64,000 nt of DNA from Scleromatobacter sp038243995. Lineage in GTDB: Bacteria > Pseudomonadota > Gammaproteobacteria > Burkholderiales > Burkholderiaceae_C. The translations under genes and the position numbers were made by a program. The DNA lies in the NCBI GenBank assembly GCA_038243995.1, contig JBBRTV010000003.1, forward strand, positions 124,001-188,000, read 5' to 3'. Below the pieces are notes generated by a model. The model worked only from the letters and a program-made list of their open reading frames with translations, ran no database searches and was not told the origin of the DNA. The first letter of the stretch is position 1. Each line of letters starts with the position of its first letter. Of the stretch, positions 45,620 to 54,825 are shown one piece after another.

Positions 45620-46390
45620 TCATGGCGCCGGCTGCACCAGCGAGAAGGCCGCGCCCTGCGGATCCACGGCGTTGACGATCCAGCTGCCGCCCGACACCTG
45701 GTGCGGCCCCATGAGCACCTTGCCGTCGGCCTCGCGCACGCGCCCGGCGGCCGCGTCGGCGTCCGCGACGCAGAAGTAGTAGTGCCACATCGGCGCCGGC
45801 GTCTCCGCCATCTTGGTCATCATGCCGCCCGACGGCACGCCGTCGATCTCGAACAACTGGTAGACGCCCATCGCACCCATGTCGATCGCCTCGCCCTTCG
45901 TCCAGCCGAACAACGTTGAATAGAACTCGAACGCGGTCTTTTCGTCGCCCGCGTGGAGTTCATGCCAGCCGATGGTGCCCGGGGCGTTGCGCGCCGGCAT
46001 GGGCGGCGGCTCGTCGCGCAGCGGCTGGAACAGCATGAAAACGGCGCCTTGCGGATCGGCGACTACCGCGAAACGGCCGACTTCGGGAATATCGGCTCCC
46101 GGGCGCAGCACCTTGCCGCCGGCCTGCAACAGGCGCGCCGCGGTCGCATCGAGGTCGGCGACGCCGACGTAGCCCGACCAGGACGGCGGCTGGCCGGTCG
46201 CGCGCAGCTCTTGCGGCATCGCCATCACGCCGCCCACTTGTGCGTCGCCGACCAGCATCAGGGCGTAAGGCTCGCCCATCCCGGCATCCTTCGATGCCCA
46301 GCCGACGACGGCGCGGTAGAACTTCCCGGCGGCATCGACATCGGCCGTCATGAGCTCGTACCAGACGAATCTTCCCTTGGAATCGGACAT
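45620..46390 (-). CDS. Two-domain VOC/glyoxalase-like protein
   Basis: A 256-aa protein of two vicinal-oxygen-chelate units: FVWYELMTADVDAAGKFYRAV (about 7-27) and IGWHELHAGDEKTAFEFYST (about 130-150), each ending in VVDPQGAxFxLxQP-type strands. The start at 46390 has AAGGAG. Substrate and metal use are unknown. The C-terminal stop is 33 bases before the oxidoreductase start. Confidence 0.82.
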   Translation of the reverse strand: MSDSKGRFVWYELMTADVDAAGKFYRAVVGWASKDAGMGEPYALMLVGDAQVGGVMAMPQELRATGQPPSWSGYVGVADLDATAARLLQAGGKVLRPGADIPEVGRFAVVADPQGAVFMLFQPLRDEPPPMPARNAPGTIGWHELHAGDEKTAFEFYSTLFGWTKGEAIDMGAMGVYQLFEIDGVPSGGMMTKMAETPAPMWHYYFCVADADAAAGRVREADGKVLMGPHQVSGGSWIVNAVDPQGAAFSLVQPAP

Positions 46391-46643
46391 TTCCAGCTCC
46401 TTGAAAACTACATCGCGACCCGCCCACGCGAACGCGGACATCGAGCCGGGATTATGCGAGCCGGACGTGTTCGTTGCCACACCGAACCGCCCCGCTTGTC
46501 GTCGAGGGGCGGCACGGTGCGCGGGATGTCACCTTCTCGTCACTCCCCGAAACCATGAAACCGAGGCGCCACCTTCCAGAATCGGCCGGCGAGGTCGACA
46601 CGGCCGTGTCGAACGCGATGTGCAATTCAAGGATTATCTAAAA

Positions 46644-47945
46644 ATGAAGAAATTGCTTACTGTTGTTTCGAATGCTCAAGGCGGCCTTCTATTTTGCGGC
46701 AGCGCCGCGGTGTTGCTGGCCGCATGCGGAGGCGGCGCGGCCGACAGCGCCAGCGACCGGCAGAACCGATCAGCCGCGCTGTCGTACGGCAGCGCCACGA
46801 ACACTCTCGGAACATCGGCTGCGGACGATGCCGACCGGGCCGCCGCCGCCTCGTCCAGCACGGAAGAGGAAGTCGACGCGACGGCGCAGTCGACTCCAGC
46901 CAGCGTCAACCACTTGTACGTCGCCACCACCGGCTCCGACTCCAACCCGGGCACGAAAGACCTGCCATTCCTGACCATTGCGCATGCGGATTCCCTTGCA
47001 AGTGCTGGCAGCACGATCCACGTGGCGGGTGGCACATATAACGTCTCCGCTCCCGCGTCGCTTAGCGCAGGCATTTTGACAACCCACAGCGGAACTTCTT
47101 CCGCGCATATCAGGTTTACCACGGACGCCAAGAGCCGCGCGAAGATCGTGTTCTCTGGAACTGGTATTGCCTGGGACTCGAAAGGCAGCTATGTCGATAT
47201 CCATGGCTTCGACATCTCGGGCTCCGGTCGCATCGGCATCCTGGCCGAGGGGGCGAATGTGGTCTTTACGCGGAATTTCGTCCATGACCTTACCATCAGC
47301 GGCGGCTGCAACGGCAGCGGCGGGGCCGGGATCGACACTTATGGCCCGGTCGGCAATGCCGTCATCAACGCGAATATCATCCGTAATATTGGCTATAGTC
47401 TTGTCGCCGGCGGCACGTGCAACACGGTGCAGGGAATATATATCGGCAATGCGAACAATGTCGTCACGAACAACATCGTCTCGGGCGTCGCTGCCGTCGC
47501 CATCCAGCAATGGCATGGCGCGACCGCTTCCACGATCGTCAACAATACCGTATTCCACAGCAAGATGGGAATACTGATCGGGCAAGGCGACGCCGGCACG
47601 ACGGAAGGCGGTTCCCAGGACAATTACGTTGCCAACAATATCGTCTATGACAACTTGCGATACGGCATCATCGAAAGCGGCAAGGTGGGCGGCAACAACC
47701 GCTATGTCAACAACCTGGTCAAGTCCAGCGGCATCGACTGGAGCGTGATGGGAGCCGTCAGCGGCTCTGTTTCCGCCGACCCGCTGTTCGTGAACTACCA
47801 GCCAACCGGTACGGGCGACTACCACGTCCAGATCGGCTCGCTGGCGATCGACGGGGGAACGTCCGTCAATGCACCGATAGCCGATTATTCAGGCGTGGCG
47901 CGCCCACGCGGTGCCGAGTTCGATATCGGCGCGTACGAATTCTGA
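46644..47945 (+). CDS. Beta-helix lipoprotein (polysaccharide-lyase-like)
   Basis: A 433-aa lipoprotein (lipobox VLLAACGGG, C28) with a Ser/Ala/Asp-rich linker to about residue 85. A right-handed parallel beta-helix follows (repeats such as NAVINANIIRNIGYS, NVVTNNIVSGVAAVA, ASTIVNNTVFHSKMG, DNYVANNIVYDNLRYG). It ends IADYSGVARPRGAEFDIGAYEF-like, the choice-of-anchor Q ending (split at 412-433). GC3 is visibly lower than in neighbours and the 5' region is AT-rich, suggesting acquisition. A collapsed relative lies at 50344-50640. The gene ends 20-25 bases before the stump of an unrelated nuclease gene. Confidence 0.75.
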   Translation: MKKLLTVVSNAQGGLLFCGSAAVLLAACGGGAADSASDRQNRSAALSYGSATNTLGTSAADDADRAAAASSSTEEEVDATAQSTPASVNHLYVATTGSDSNPGTKDLPFLTIAHADSLASAGSTIHVAGGTYNVSAPASLSAGILTTHSGTSSAHIRFTTDAKSRAKIVFSGTGIAWDSKGSYVDIHGFDISGSGRIGILAEGANVVFTRNFVHDLTISGGCNGSGGAGIDTYGPVGNAVINANIIRNIGYSLVAGGTCNTVQGIYIGNANNVVTNNIVSGVAAVAIQQWHGATASTIVNNTVFHSKMGILIGQGDAGTTEGGSQDNYVANNIVYDNLRYGIIESGKVGGNNRYVNNLVKSSGIDWSVMGAVSGSVSADPLFVNYQPTGTGDYHVQIGSLAIDGGTSVNAPIADYSGVARPRGAEFDIGAYEF

Positions 47946-47963
47946 TCCGGCCCACCGGAATCC

Positions 47964-49088
47964 AGGAGGGCGCTGAACGCGCGTGTGGGCACCGGCACCT
48001 ACGCGATCGTTCAGGACGCCCCCACCGGCCCGGGCACCGACGCGATCAAGGTCGGCATGCTCTACAAGCCCGCCAGGCTCGCGCCGGTCGGCGCGGCGCG
48101 CAGCGATGCCGTCGCGATCAACAACCGGGCCCCGCTGGCGCAGACCTTCCGCCTGCCCGACGGCGAGCGTTTCAACCTCGTCGTGAATCACCTGAAGTCC
48201 AAGGGCTGCGACGGCTCGACCGGCCTCGATCTCGACCAGGGCGACCTGCAGGGGTGCTGGAACAGCCGCCGCGTGCAGCAGGTCGACGAACTGCGCAGCT
48301 TCGTCGCCGCCGTGCAGGGCGCCAGCGGCGTCAACGACACGCTGCTGGTCGGCGACTTCAACGCCTACGCCAAGGAAGACCCGATCGCCGACCTCGCCAG
48401 CAACGGCTTCGTCGACCAGATCGCGCGCTTCAACAACTTCGGCTATTCGTACGTGTTCAACGGCACGTCGGGCAGGCTGGACCACGCGATCGCCAACAAC
48501 ACGCAGTCGCCCAAGGTGACCGGCGCGCTCGAGTGGCACGACAACGCCGACGAGCCGTCGGCGCTCGACTACAACCTGGAGTTCAAGCAGCCCGCTTGCG
48601 CGGCCTGCGGCCCCGACTACTACACCCCCACCCCGTATCGCGCGTCCGATCACGATCCCGTCGTCATCGGCCTGAACCTGGTGCATGCGATCGCCGGCAC
48701 CGCCGGCGACGACACGATCACCGGCGGCGCGGGCGCCGACACGCTGACCGGCAACGGCGGACACGACGTGTTCGTCTACACCTCCCTGCGCGACGCGGCC
48801 GACACGATCACCGACTTCGCGCCGAACGACGACCGCATCGACCTGGGCGTCCTGCTGGCCGGCATCGGCGCGAACCCGGCCACCGCGATCGCCGATGGCG
48901 TCGTCAGGCTGGTCGCCTCGGGGTCGGGAACCATCGTGCAGATCGACGTCGACGGCAGCGCCGGACCGGGCGTGGCGCGTCCGCTGGTCACGCTGCTGAA
49001 CGTCGCGGCGGCCTCCGTCGATCCGCCGCGCGACCTCGGACTCCAGTCTCCCCGCGCCGCCGCGCTCCGCAACAAGAAACACAAGTGA
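47964..49088 (+). pseudogene. 3' part of an ExeM/NucH-type secreted endonuclease
   Basis: The frame is open from 47946 (right after an in-frame TGA), and family-like sequence begins at ALNARVGTGTYAIVQDA (about 47970). The endonuclease/exonuclease/phosphatase core follows: FNLVVNHLKSKG, LLVGDFNAYAKEDP, LDHAIAN and YRASDHDPVVIGLNL. An RTX-like GTAGDDTITGGAGADTLTG block and a Dvfvy-type secretion end come next. About the first half of a normal ExeM, including signal peptide and N-terminal catalytic strands, is absent. The junction coincides with the end of the beta-helix gene. It may still be transcribed with the next gene, but a working secreted enzyme is unlikely. Confidence 0.75.
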
Positions 49089-49095
49089 GATCCGA

Positions 49096-49866
49096 ATGAC
49101 GCAACCTTGCTTCCTCCCGTCGCCGCCGCAGGTGACCCTCGCGACGATCGCCGCGCTGCTCGCCGCCGCCCTCGCGGCACCGGCGCAGGCCCAGGTCGTC
49201 AATGGCGACTTCTCGGCCGGCCTGTCCGGCTGGGACACCGCGGGCGACGCCTCGGTCGGCATCGCCCGCGGCGCCGATCCGACGCGCCTGTGGCTCGCCA
49301 CCGCATCGACGGCCTACGCCGACGACATCGACTACGGCTTCGGCACCGCCGGCGCGCGCAAGCTCTCGGGCAATGCGGCCGTCGAAGTCGGCCCCGGCAC
49401 ACCCGCCGCGCTCGAAGGCTTCACGGGCGTCGGCCCCGGCGCCTTCGATCCCGTGCCGGGGGTCGTCGCCGCCTACGAGGGCTCGGCTGCGAAGCAAAGC
49501 TACAACGCCGCGGCGGGCAGCACGCTGCAGTTTCGCTGGGACTTCGGCACGCTCGACCCGCGCGCCGACACCGCGTTCGTCGTCATCGACGGCCAGGTGA
49601 CGACGCTGGCCAGTTCCATCGACGCGACGCTGCCGGGCACCGACGGCAACGCAGCGCGCACCGGCTGGACGAACTTCGGCTACACCTTCGCGAACGCCGG
49701 CCTGCACACGATCTCGTTCGGCGTCGTCCACGTGGGCGACTACGACGCCACCTCGACGCTGGCGATCGCCGGCGTCAACGTCAGCGCGGTGCCCGAGGCG
49801 CCCCCGCTCGTGCTCGTGATGGCCGGGCTCGCCTTGCCGGGCTTCAAGAGTCGCCGGCGTTCCTGA
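49096..49866 (+). CDS. PEP-CTERM-like secreted protein
   Basis: A 256-aa protein with a signal peptide (TLATIAALLAAALAAPAQAQ), a VVNGDFSAGLSGWDTAGDAS beta-sandwich opening, and a C-terminal sorting signal: VPEAPPLVLVMAGLALPGF followed by KSRRRS. Canonical signals read VPEP; here the motif is VPEA with Pro one later. Such proteins are processed by exosortase and are often linked to exopolysaccharide or biofilm. It starts 7 bases after the nuclease remnant, so the two were once an operon. Confidence 0.75.
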   Translation: MTQPCFLPSPPQVTLATIAALLAAALAAPAQAQVVNGDFSAGLSGWDTAGDASVGIARGADPTRLWLATASTAYADDIDYGFGTAGARKLSGNAAVEVGPGTPAALEGFTGVGPGAFDPVPGVVAAYEGSAAKQSYNAAAGSTLQFRWDFGTLDPRADTAFVVIDGQVTTLASSIDATLPGTDGNAARTGWTNFGYTFANAGLHTISFGVVHVGDYDATSTLAIAGVNVSAVPEAPPLVLVMAGLALPGFKSRRRS

Positions 49867-49940
49867 GGCGCCGTCCGCAGACCCCCACGTTCGTCGGAAG
49901 TCATGGCTGCCGGGTGATCGATCTCGACGAGCGATGACGG

Positions 49941-50345
49941 CCCCGCGAAGAGCGATTTCTGCGCGGGTGCGAGTTCTGTCAGTCCGCTGCGGGTTTGGCC
50001 GTCGGCGGTCTGCGCCGTCTGCTGTTGGACACGCCGCAGTTGCTCAAGGAGGCGCGTCGGCGACTCGTCGCGTCCACTGGTCTTGAGTCGCATGCATGAC
50101 TCGTAGAGGATCAAGGCGATGAAGCAGATCGGGGAGTGAGCGCGGAGGCGCCGGGGCAAGCGGTGATACTCCGGGCCGATCTCGAGGTCTGACTTCAGGA
50201 CGCGGAAGCCGCGCTGGATGTCGGCCCGGCTCTTGCAGCGTTGCACGACTTCCGCGGCGGGCGCGTCGGTGTTGGTCACCAGCAGCAGCTTGCCATCGAA
50301 CAGTTCGAGATAGCGCTGGGGCGCCCCAGTTTTCCGGGGAGTCAT
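49941..50345 (-). mobile_element. C-terminal remnant of an IS1634-type transposase
   Basis: The minus-strand frame encodes RKTGAPQRYLELFDGKLLLV, TNTDAPAAEVVQRCKSRADI, QRGFRVLKSDLEIGPEYHRL and AHSPICFIALILYESCMRLK, then LTELAPAQKSLFAG. This is the C-terminal third of an IS1634-like DDE transposase, with the final Glu region (KSRADIQRGFRVLKS). The N-terminal two thirds are missing and no terminal inverted repeats were found. Its upstream edge (50345) meets the collapsed beta-helix copy. The bases 49867-49940 hold nothing I recognise. Confidence 0.75.
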
Positions 50346-50640
50346 GTCACCTGCTGGCCACTCCCACGCCCTTGAAAATCGAAGCACCGCCTTCCAGAAT
50401 GGCCCGGTGCCGAAGCACGGCCATTCCTGACGATGGCGCGTGCGGATTCCCTGCCAGGCCCGGAATCGATATTGCCCGGGATACAGATCGAGCTGATTGT
50501 TATTGATTATATCGACATCTCCGGCATTGGCTGCATTCGGCTTCCCCAACGCGGGAGAACCTGATCTTTACGTCCGTCAATCCACCAACGCCCGATTATT
50601 CGGGAGCGCTACGACCACGCGGGGCGGTATGCGCTGTCCG
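50344..50640 (+). pseudogene. Collapsed copy of the beta-helix lipoprotein gene
   Basis: Pieces align in order with 46526-47930: ATGTCACCT...CTTCCAGAAT (50344-50409 with 46526-46590), GCCATTCCTGAC...TGCGGATTCCCT (from 50420 with 46964), GACATCTC-GGC...ATCTTTACG (50514-50573 with about 47208-47270), and TCCGTCAAT...CCGATTATTC...CCACGCGG (50573-50625 with 47861-47915). At least two large deletions remove about 360 and 590 bases. The last junction shares ACG on both sides. Confidence 0.7.
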
Positions 50641-50654
50641 CTAGGCGACAAGTA

Positions 50655-51527
50655 GTGATGAACAACTCTTTTTCATACGATGCGGCTTTTGCGCGCAATC
50701 TCGGCTGGGTGACGTCGGCAGAGCAGAATTCGCTGCGCCGCAAGCGCGTGGCGATCGCCGGCCTGGGCGGGGTGGGTGGATCGCACCTGTTGACCCTGGC
50801 CCGCCTCGGCATCGGCGCCTTTCATATCGCGGATTTCGACCGTTTCGATATCGCCAATTTCAACCGCCAGGTGGGTGCGACCGTGGCCACACTGGGATTG
50901 CCCAAGGTCGAAGTGCTGTGCAGGATGGCCAAGGAAATCAATCCGGAACTCGATATCCGCACCTTTCCCGAAGGCGTGACGCGCGCCACCATGGCCGAGT
51001 TTTTCGATCGGGTCGATCTCTATGTCGACGGGCTCGATTTCTTTGCGTTCGAGGCGCGCCAGGCCACGTTCGCCATGTGCGCCCAGCGCCGCATCGCGGC
51101 GATCACGGCCGCGCCGCTGGGCATGGGCGCCGCCCTGCTCAATTTCATGCCGGGACGAATGACTTTCGAGCAGTATTTCGGATGGGGTGACCTGCCCGTC
51201 GACGAAAAAGCCCTGCGCTTTCTGGTGGGCCTGGCCCCGGCGGGCTTGCACGCAGAGTATCTGGTGGATCCGTCGAGTATCAACCTGCCCGAGCAGCGTG
51301 GGCCATCGACCATCATGGGATGCCAGTTGTGTGCCGGCATCGCCGCCACCGAAGCGCTCAAGATCCTGCTGGGGCGAGGTCGGGTCCTTGCCGCCCCGCA
51401 TGGCGTGCATTTCGATGCCTATCGCAACAGGCTGGTGCGCACCTGGCGCCCGGGCGGCCACAAGCATGTCTTGCAGCGCCTGGCCCTGCGCCGGGCGAAG
51501 AGCAGGATGTCGGCGAGCAAGCCATGA
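50655..51527 (+). CDS. ThiF/E1-like adenylyltransferase
   Basis: A 290-aa E1-fold protein. The nucleotide site is RVAIAGLGGVGGSHLLTLAR (about 30-49), the acidic loop with Asn/Arg finger is DFDRFDIANFNRQVGA (about 63-78), and the crossover segment is IMGCQLCAGIAATEALKIL. It adenylates a carboxyl, usually the C-terminus of a small protein or peptide. Only one CxxC (GCQLC) is seen, so the structural zinc site of MoeB/ThiF is not evident. It is coupled (ATGA) to a nitroreductase-like gene, an arrangement also seen as a fusion in mycobacterial MoeY-like proteins. GC is somewhat lower than average. Confidence 0.85.
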   Translation: MMNNSFSYDAAFARNLGWVTSAEQNSLRRKRVAIAGLGGVGGSHLLTLARLGIGAFHIADFDRFDIANFNRQVGATVATLGLPKVEVLCRMAKEINPELDIRTFPEGVTRATMAEFFDRVDLYVDGLDFFAFEARQATFAMCAQRRIAAITAAPLGMGAALLNFMPGRMTFEQYFGWGDLPVDEKALRFLVGLAPAGLHAEYLVDPSSINLPEQRGPSTIMGCQLCAGIAATEALKILLGRGRVLAAPHGVHFDAYRNRLVRTWRPGGHKHVLQRLALRRAKSRMSASKP

Positions 51528-52624
51528 ATCAGCCGATGGACCCCATCCTGTCGAGCATCCTGGATCTGGCGCGCTGGGCGCCCAGCGGGGACAACACGCA
51601 GCCGTGGCGCTTCGAAGTGGTCGCTGCCCGGCGTATCGTGGTGCACGGCTTCGATACCCGCGCGCACTGCGTCTACGACCTGGACGGCCATCCCAGCCAG
51701 ATCTCGCTCGGCGCCTTGCTGGAAAACATGGCGATCGGGGCGAGTGCGCACGGCTTGCGGATGGACGTCGCGCGCCGTGCGGACAGCCCCGACGCCCGGC
51801 CCACGTTCGACGTCGCGTTTGCGCCCGATCCGCGGTTGGTGCCCGATCCGTTGGCGGCCTGCATCGCGCAGCGCAGCGTGCAGCGCCGTGCGATGCGCAT
51901 GCGCGCACTGACGGCGAACGAAAAATCGGCGCTGGAAGGATCCCTGCCGGCCGCTTACGGGATCCTCTGGCTCGAGGGACTGCGCAAGCGGATCGCAACC
52001 GCCAGCCTCATGTCCCGACATACCCGGTTGCGCCTGACGATGCCCGAAGCCCATAGTGTCCACAGCACGGTCATCGAATGGAATGCCCGCTACAGCGAGA
52101 CCGGCATCCCCGATCAGGCGCTCGGCGTCGATCCGGTGACGGCCAGGTTGATGCACTGGATCATGGGCAGCTGGCGGCGGGTGGAATTTTTCAACACGTT
52201 CCTGGCGGGCACCCTGGCGCCCCGGATCCAGATGGACTGGATACCGGGCATCGCGTGCGCGGCACATTTCGTCATCCTGGCCGCCGACCCACCGGCGGGG
52301 ACCGACGATTACGTGGCCGCCGGACGCGCCATGCAACGCTTCTGGCTGACGGCGACGCTACTCGGCTTGCAAGTCCAACCTGAAATGACACCGCTCATCT
52401 TTTCCCGCTACGTGCGCGAAGGGATGGCGTTTTCCACGAAGGAAGGCATGCTCGAGCACGCCCGCTCACTGGCTGCGCGGGTCGACGCGCTGGTGGGCGA
52501 CGCGAACGGCGCGCGCGCCGTATTCATGGGTCGCATCGGCGCCGGGCCGCCAGCAGCGGCGCGTTCGATCCGGCGTCCGCTCGCGGACTTGATGCTGCGG
52601 GGCGCGGTCAAATTCCGGGGCTAG
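51524..52624 (+). CDS. Nitroreductase-like flavoprotein coupled to E1
   Basis: A 366-aa protein with the FMN-binding start ILDLARWAPSGDNTQPWRFE (about 10-30) and QISLGALLENMAIGASAHGL. The middle region (150-250) is longer than in standard nitroreductases and contains a hydrophobic stretch around MDWIPGIACAAHFVILAA. In peptide systems such enzymes oxidise azolines or reduce double bonds, but no precursor peptide is evident here. Its start overlaps the E1 stop by 4 bases, so the pair surely works together. Confidence 0.8.
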   Translation: MNQPMDPILSSILDLARWAPSGDNTQPWRFEVVAARRIVVHGFDTRAHCVYDLDGHPSQISLGALLENMAIGASAHGLRMDVARRADSPDARPTFDVAFAPDPRLVPDPLAACIAQRSVQRRAMRMRALTANEKSALEGSLPAAYGILWLEGLRKRIATASLMSRHTRLRLTMPEAHSVHSTVIEWNARYSETGIPDQALGVDPVTARLMHWIMGSWRRVEFFNTFLAGTLAPRIQMDWIPGIACAAHFVILAADPPAGTDDYVAAGRAMQRFWLTATLLGLQVQPEMTPLIFSRYVREGMAFSTKEGMLEHARSLAARVDALVGDANGARAVFMGRIGAGPPAAARSIRRPLADLMLRGAVKFRG

Positions 52625-52788
52625 CGTGGTGTTGCAGGCAAAGCGGCCCCTGGGCATTTGACAAGACCGATGGGTCTGCCCTCGTGGCCAGGCGCAAACC
52701 GCAGCCGTACCGGGTGGTACGGCGAGGATGTGGAACGACGCCACGGCAAAGACACGCTGTCATGTGCCTCCTGGCCGGCAACACCGCA

Positions 52789-54003
52789 CTAATGCAGAAG
52801 GTCGTCCAGGATGGCGCCGAAGCGCGGTCCACACTGGGCATCGGCAAACCAGCGTGCGACTTTGCCCGCGGCGGCGCGATGACCGTCACCGCGCAGCATT
52901 TCCTGCGCCATCGCGCGCAGCGCCGCGCCATCGAAACGATCCGCCCGCAGCGTCGCCCCCGCGCCCGCCGCTTCGATGGTGCCCATGTTGAGATACTGAT
53001 CGAGGTTGTCGGCGATGCCGATCACGGGGACGCCGGCGGCGAGCGCCTGCTGGCTGGTGGGGCTGCCGCCATTGCACACGACGAGGCTGGCGCGGGCGGC
53101 CGCCGCATCGCCGGGAAGATACGGGGCCACCAGGACATTGGCCGGCAGTCCGCCGGGAATCGCAGCACCGGCCGTGGAGGCGATCAGCACGACATCGAGT
53201 GTGCTCAATGCTTCCAGCGCCTGCACCAGCAGTCGCGCCTGGCCCGAACTGCCGAGCGTGACATAGACGACGGGACGGGCGCCATCGAGGCGATCCCACC
53301 AGGCAGGAACGGGAAAGGGGGGCGACCACAGGGCCGGGCCGATGAACTGGTGGTGCGACGGCATGCGGGCGCCGGGAAACAGTTCCGGCACATCCGCATA
53401 CATCACCCGATCGGCATCCGTGTACACGCGGCGCAGGTCCGAGCCCAGCCCGGGCAGACCGTGGCTGCGCCGGACCCGGTTCAGCGGCCGGCAGTGGAGC
53501 GCAAACGCGCTCGGGCGCACCATGCGAAACAAGGGGCCAGCGATCGGGATGGGCAGGACGCGGGTCAGCGGCAGGCTGGGAACGGGGTAGCGCCGCGGGC
53601 GCCAATGAGGGCTCCAGTAGCCATTCGAGATGGTCAGGTAAGGCACGCCCGCCAGGCGCGCGCTCACGGAGAGCGACAGCCGGAAATCGCCCACAACCGC
53701 GTCGGGCCGGACCGCGTCGAGCAGGGCAAGGTCGTCCCGCACGTAGCCGTCGAGCATCGTTTCGTCGTACAGCGGCTTGCCTTGGGCCAGGGCGGCGATG
53801 AAGTGCGCCGCATCGACCGAGTCCAGCCCGTGCACCGGCCCCGGGAAGTGCTGCAACAGCCAGTGGCTGCGGGGTGCGCAGGCGAATTCGAGCTCGAATC
53901 TCGTGCGGTCCACGCTGGCGCTCAGCGCGAGCGGTCGGGCCACATGGGCGAGGGTCGCCGCTTCGGCGACAAACAGGAGGCGCTTTTTATTCATCTCGGG
54001 CAT
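52789..54003 (-). CDS. GT1/MGT-like glycosyltransferase
   Basis: A 404-aa GT-B enzyme (start at 54003; MNKKRLLF at 53994 equally possible). The N-terminal acceptor domain begins LLFVAEAATLAHVARPLALS. The donor side carries VVYVTLGSSGQARLLVQAL, VAPYLPGDAAAARASLVVC and NGGSPTSQQALAAGVPVIGI, the UDP-sugar signature region. It could glycosylate a small lipid or a natural product. It is convergent with the nitroreductase and divergent from the acyltransferase, all within the same accessory block. Confidence 0.8.
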   Translation of the reverse strand: MPEMNKKRLLFVAEAATLAHVARPLALSASVDRTRFELEFACAPRSHWLLQHFPGPVHGLDSVDAAHFIAALAQGKPLYDETMLDGYVRDDLALLDAVRPDAVVGDFRLSLSVSARLAGVPYLTISNGYWSPHWRPRRYPVPSLPLTRVLPIPIAGPLFRMVRPSAFALHCRPLNRVRRSHGLPGLGSDLRRVYTDADRVMYADVPELFPGARMPSHHQFIGPALWSPPFPVPAWWDRLDGARPVVYVTLGSSGQARLLVQALEALSTLDVVLIASTAGAAIPGGLPANVLVAPYLPGDAAAARASLVVCNGGSPTSQQALAAGVPVIGIADNLDQYLNMGTIEAAGAGATLRADRFDGAALRAMAQEMLRGDGHRAAAGKVARWFADAQCGPRFGAILDDLLH

Positions 54004-54165
54004 GCGGAATCGAATCCGGCCAGCGTCCGCAAATCACACCTCGGGACGGATCGCGGCGACCCCGGTGCGCGCTCCCTGCGCTTGCGCGCGCAGGACGCAC
54101 GCGGCGTGGCCGGGATTGGACAGCGCCCGTTTCCCTCAATCAAAATACTTGAAAAGAGTTTGTTC

Positions 54166-54825
54166 ATGCGAAAAATCGGATCGTCCGCGGTCATCGTCTT
54201 CTTGTCCATGCTGGCGCTGGTAGTGCTGCTCGCACTGCTGAGCGCCCGGTACGGCGTGGGAAATATTCCGCGCCTGGGAGAATTCAAGGGGGTGGCCGTC
54301 AGCGCGGCGGCTGTTCTCTTCGTCTATCTGTACGGCATTCTCGTATTCCGTATATTCATGCGGGCGCTGCCTTTGCACGCAGGAAATATCGATTCCGGTT
54401 CGCGGCAGGAATTCATCTATCACGTGTACGTACTGTTTTACCTGATCCTTTTCAATTCGTTACTGCGCGGCGGAATCATTCCGATTCCGATCATGCGGCT
54501 GATCTATATCGCCCTGGGCGCCCGCCTGGGCTCCAATACCTACAGCTCGGGAATCATCTACGACCCATCGTTCGTGACGATCGGTGCAAACAGCGTGGTC
54601 GGCGAAACGGCCTTGCTGGTTCCCCATGTGATCGAGGGCGATACTTTGGGACATTATTTCATCACGGTGGGCGACCACGTAACAATTGGTGCGCACGCGG
54701 TCGTCCTGTCCGGCGTGACGATCGGCGACAATGCAATCGTGGCTGCCAATTCGCTGGTTGCCAAAGGCACGCGCATCGAGCGTGGCGAGGTATGGGGCGG
54801 CAGCCCGGCGCGCCGCTTGAAATAG
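54166..54825 (+). CDS. Membrane-anchored hexapeptide acyltransferase
   Basis: A 219-aa protein with an N-terminal hydrophobic part of about three membrane segments (VIVFLSMLALVVLLALL, VSAAAVLFVYLYGILVF, IYHVYVLFYLILFNSLL). A left-handed beta-helix of hexapeptide repeats follows (VTIGANSVVGETALL, VTIGAHAVVLSGVTIGDNA, IVAANSLVAKGTRIE), ending EVWGGSPARRLK. It resembles the C-terminal acetyltransferase domains seen in some nonribosomal-type loading proteins and Vat-like enzymes. The first third is distinctly AT-richer than the window. No ribosome binding site better than AAGAG. Confidence 0.78.
   Translation: MRKIGSSAVIVFLSMLALVVLLALLSARYGVGNIPRLGEFKGVAVSAAAVLFVYLYGILVFRIFMRALPLHAGNIDSGSRQEFIYHVYVLFYLILFNSLLRGGIIPIPIMRLIYIALGARLGSNTYSSGIIYDPSFVTIGANSVVGETALLVPHVIEGDTLGHYFITVGDHVTIGAHAVVLSGVTIGDNAIVAANSLVAKGTRIERGEVWGGSPARRLK

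Noticed and set aside
49867..50654. A complete insertion sequence around the transposase fragment
   Set aside because: Only the C-terminal third of the transposase is present, and I could not find terminal inverted repeats or a target duplication.
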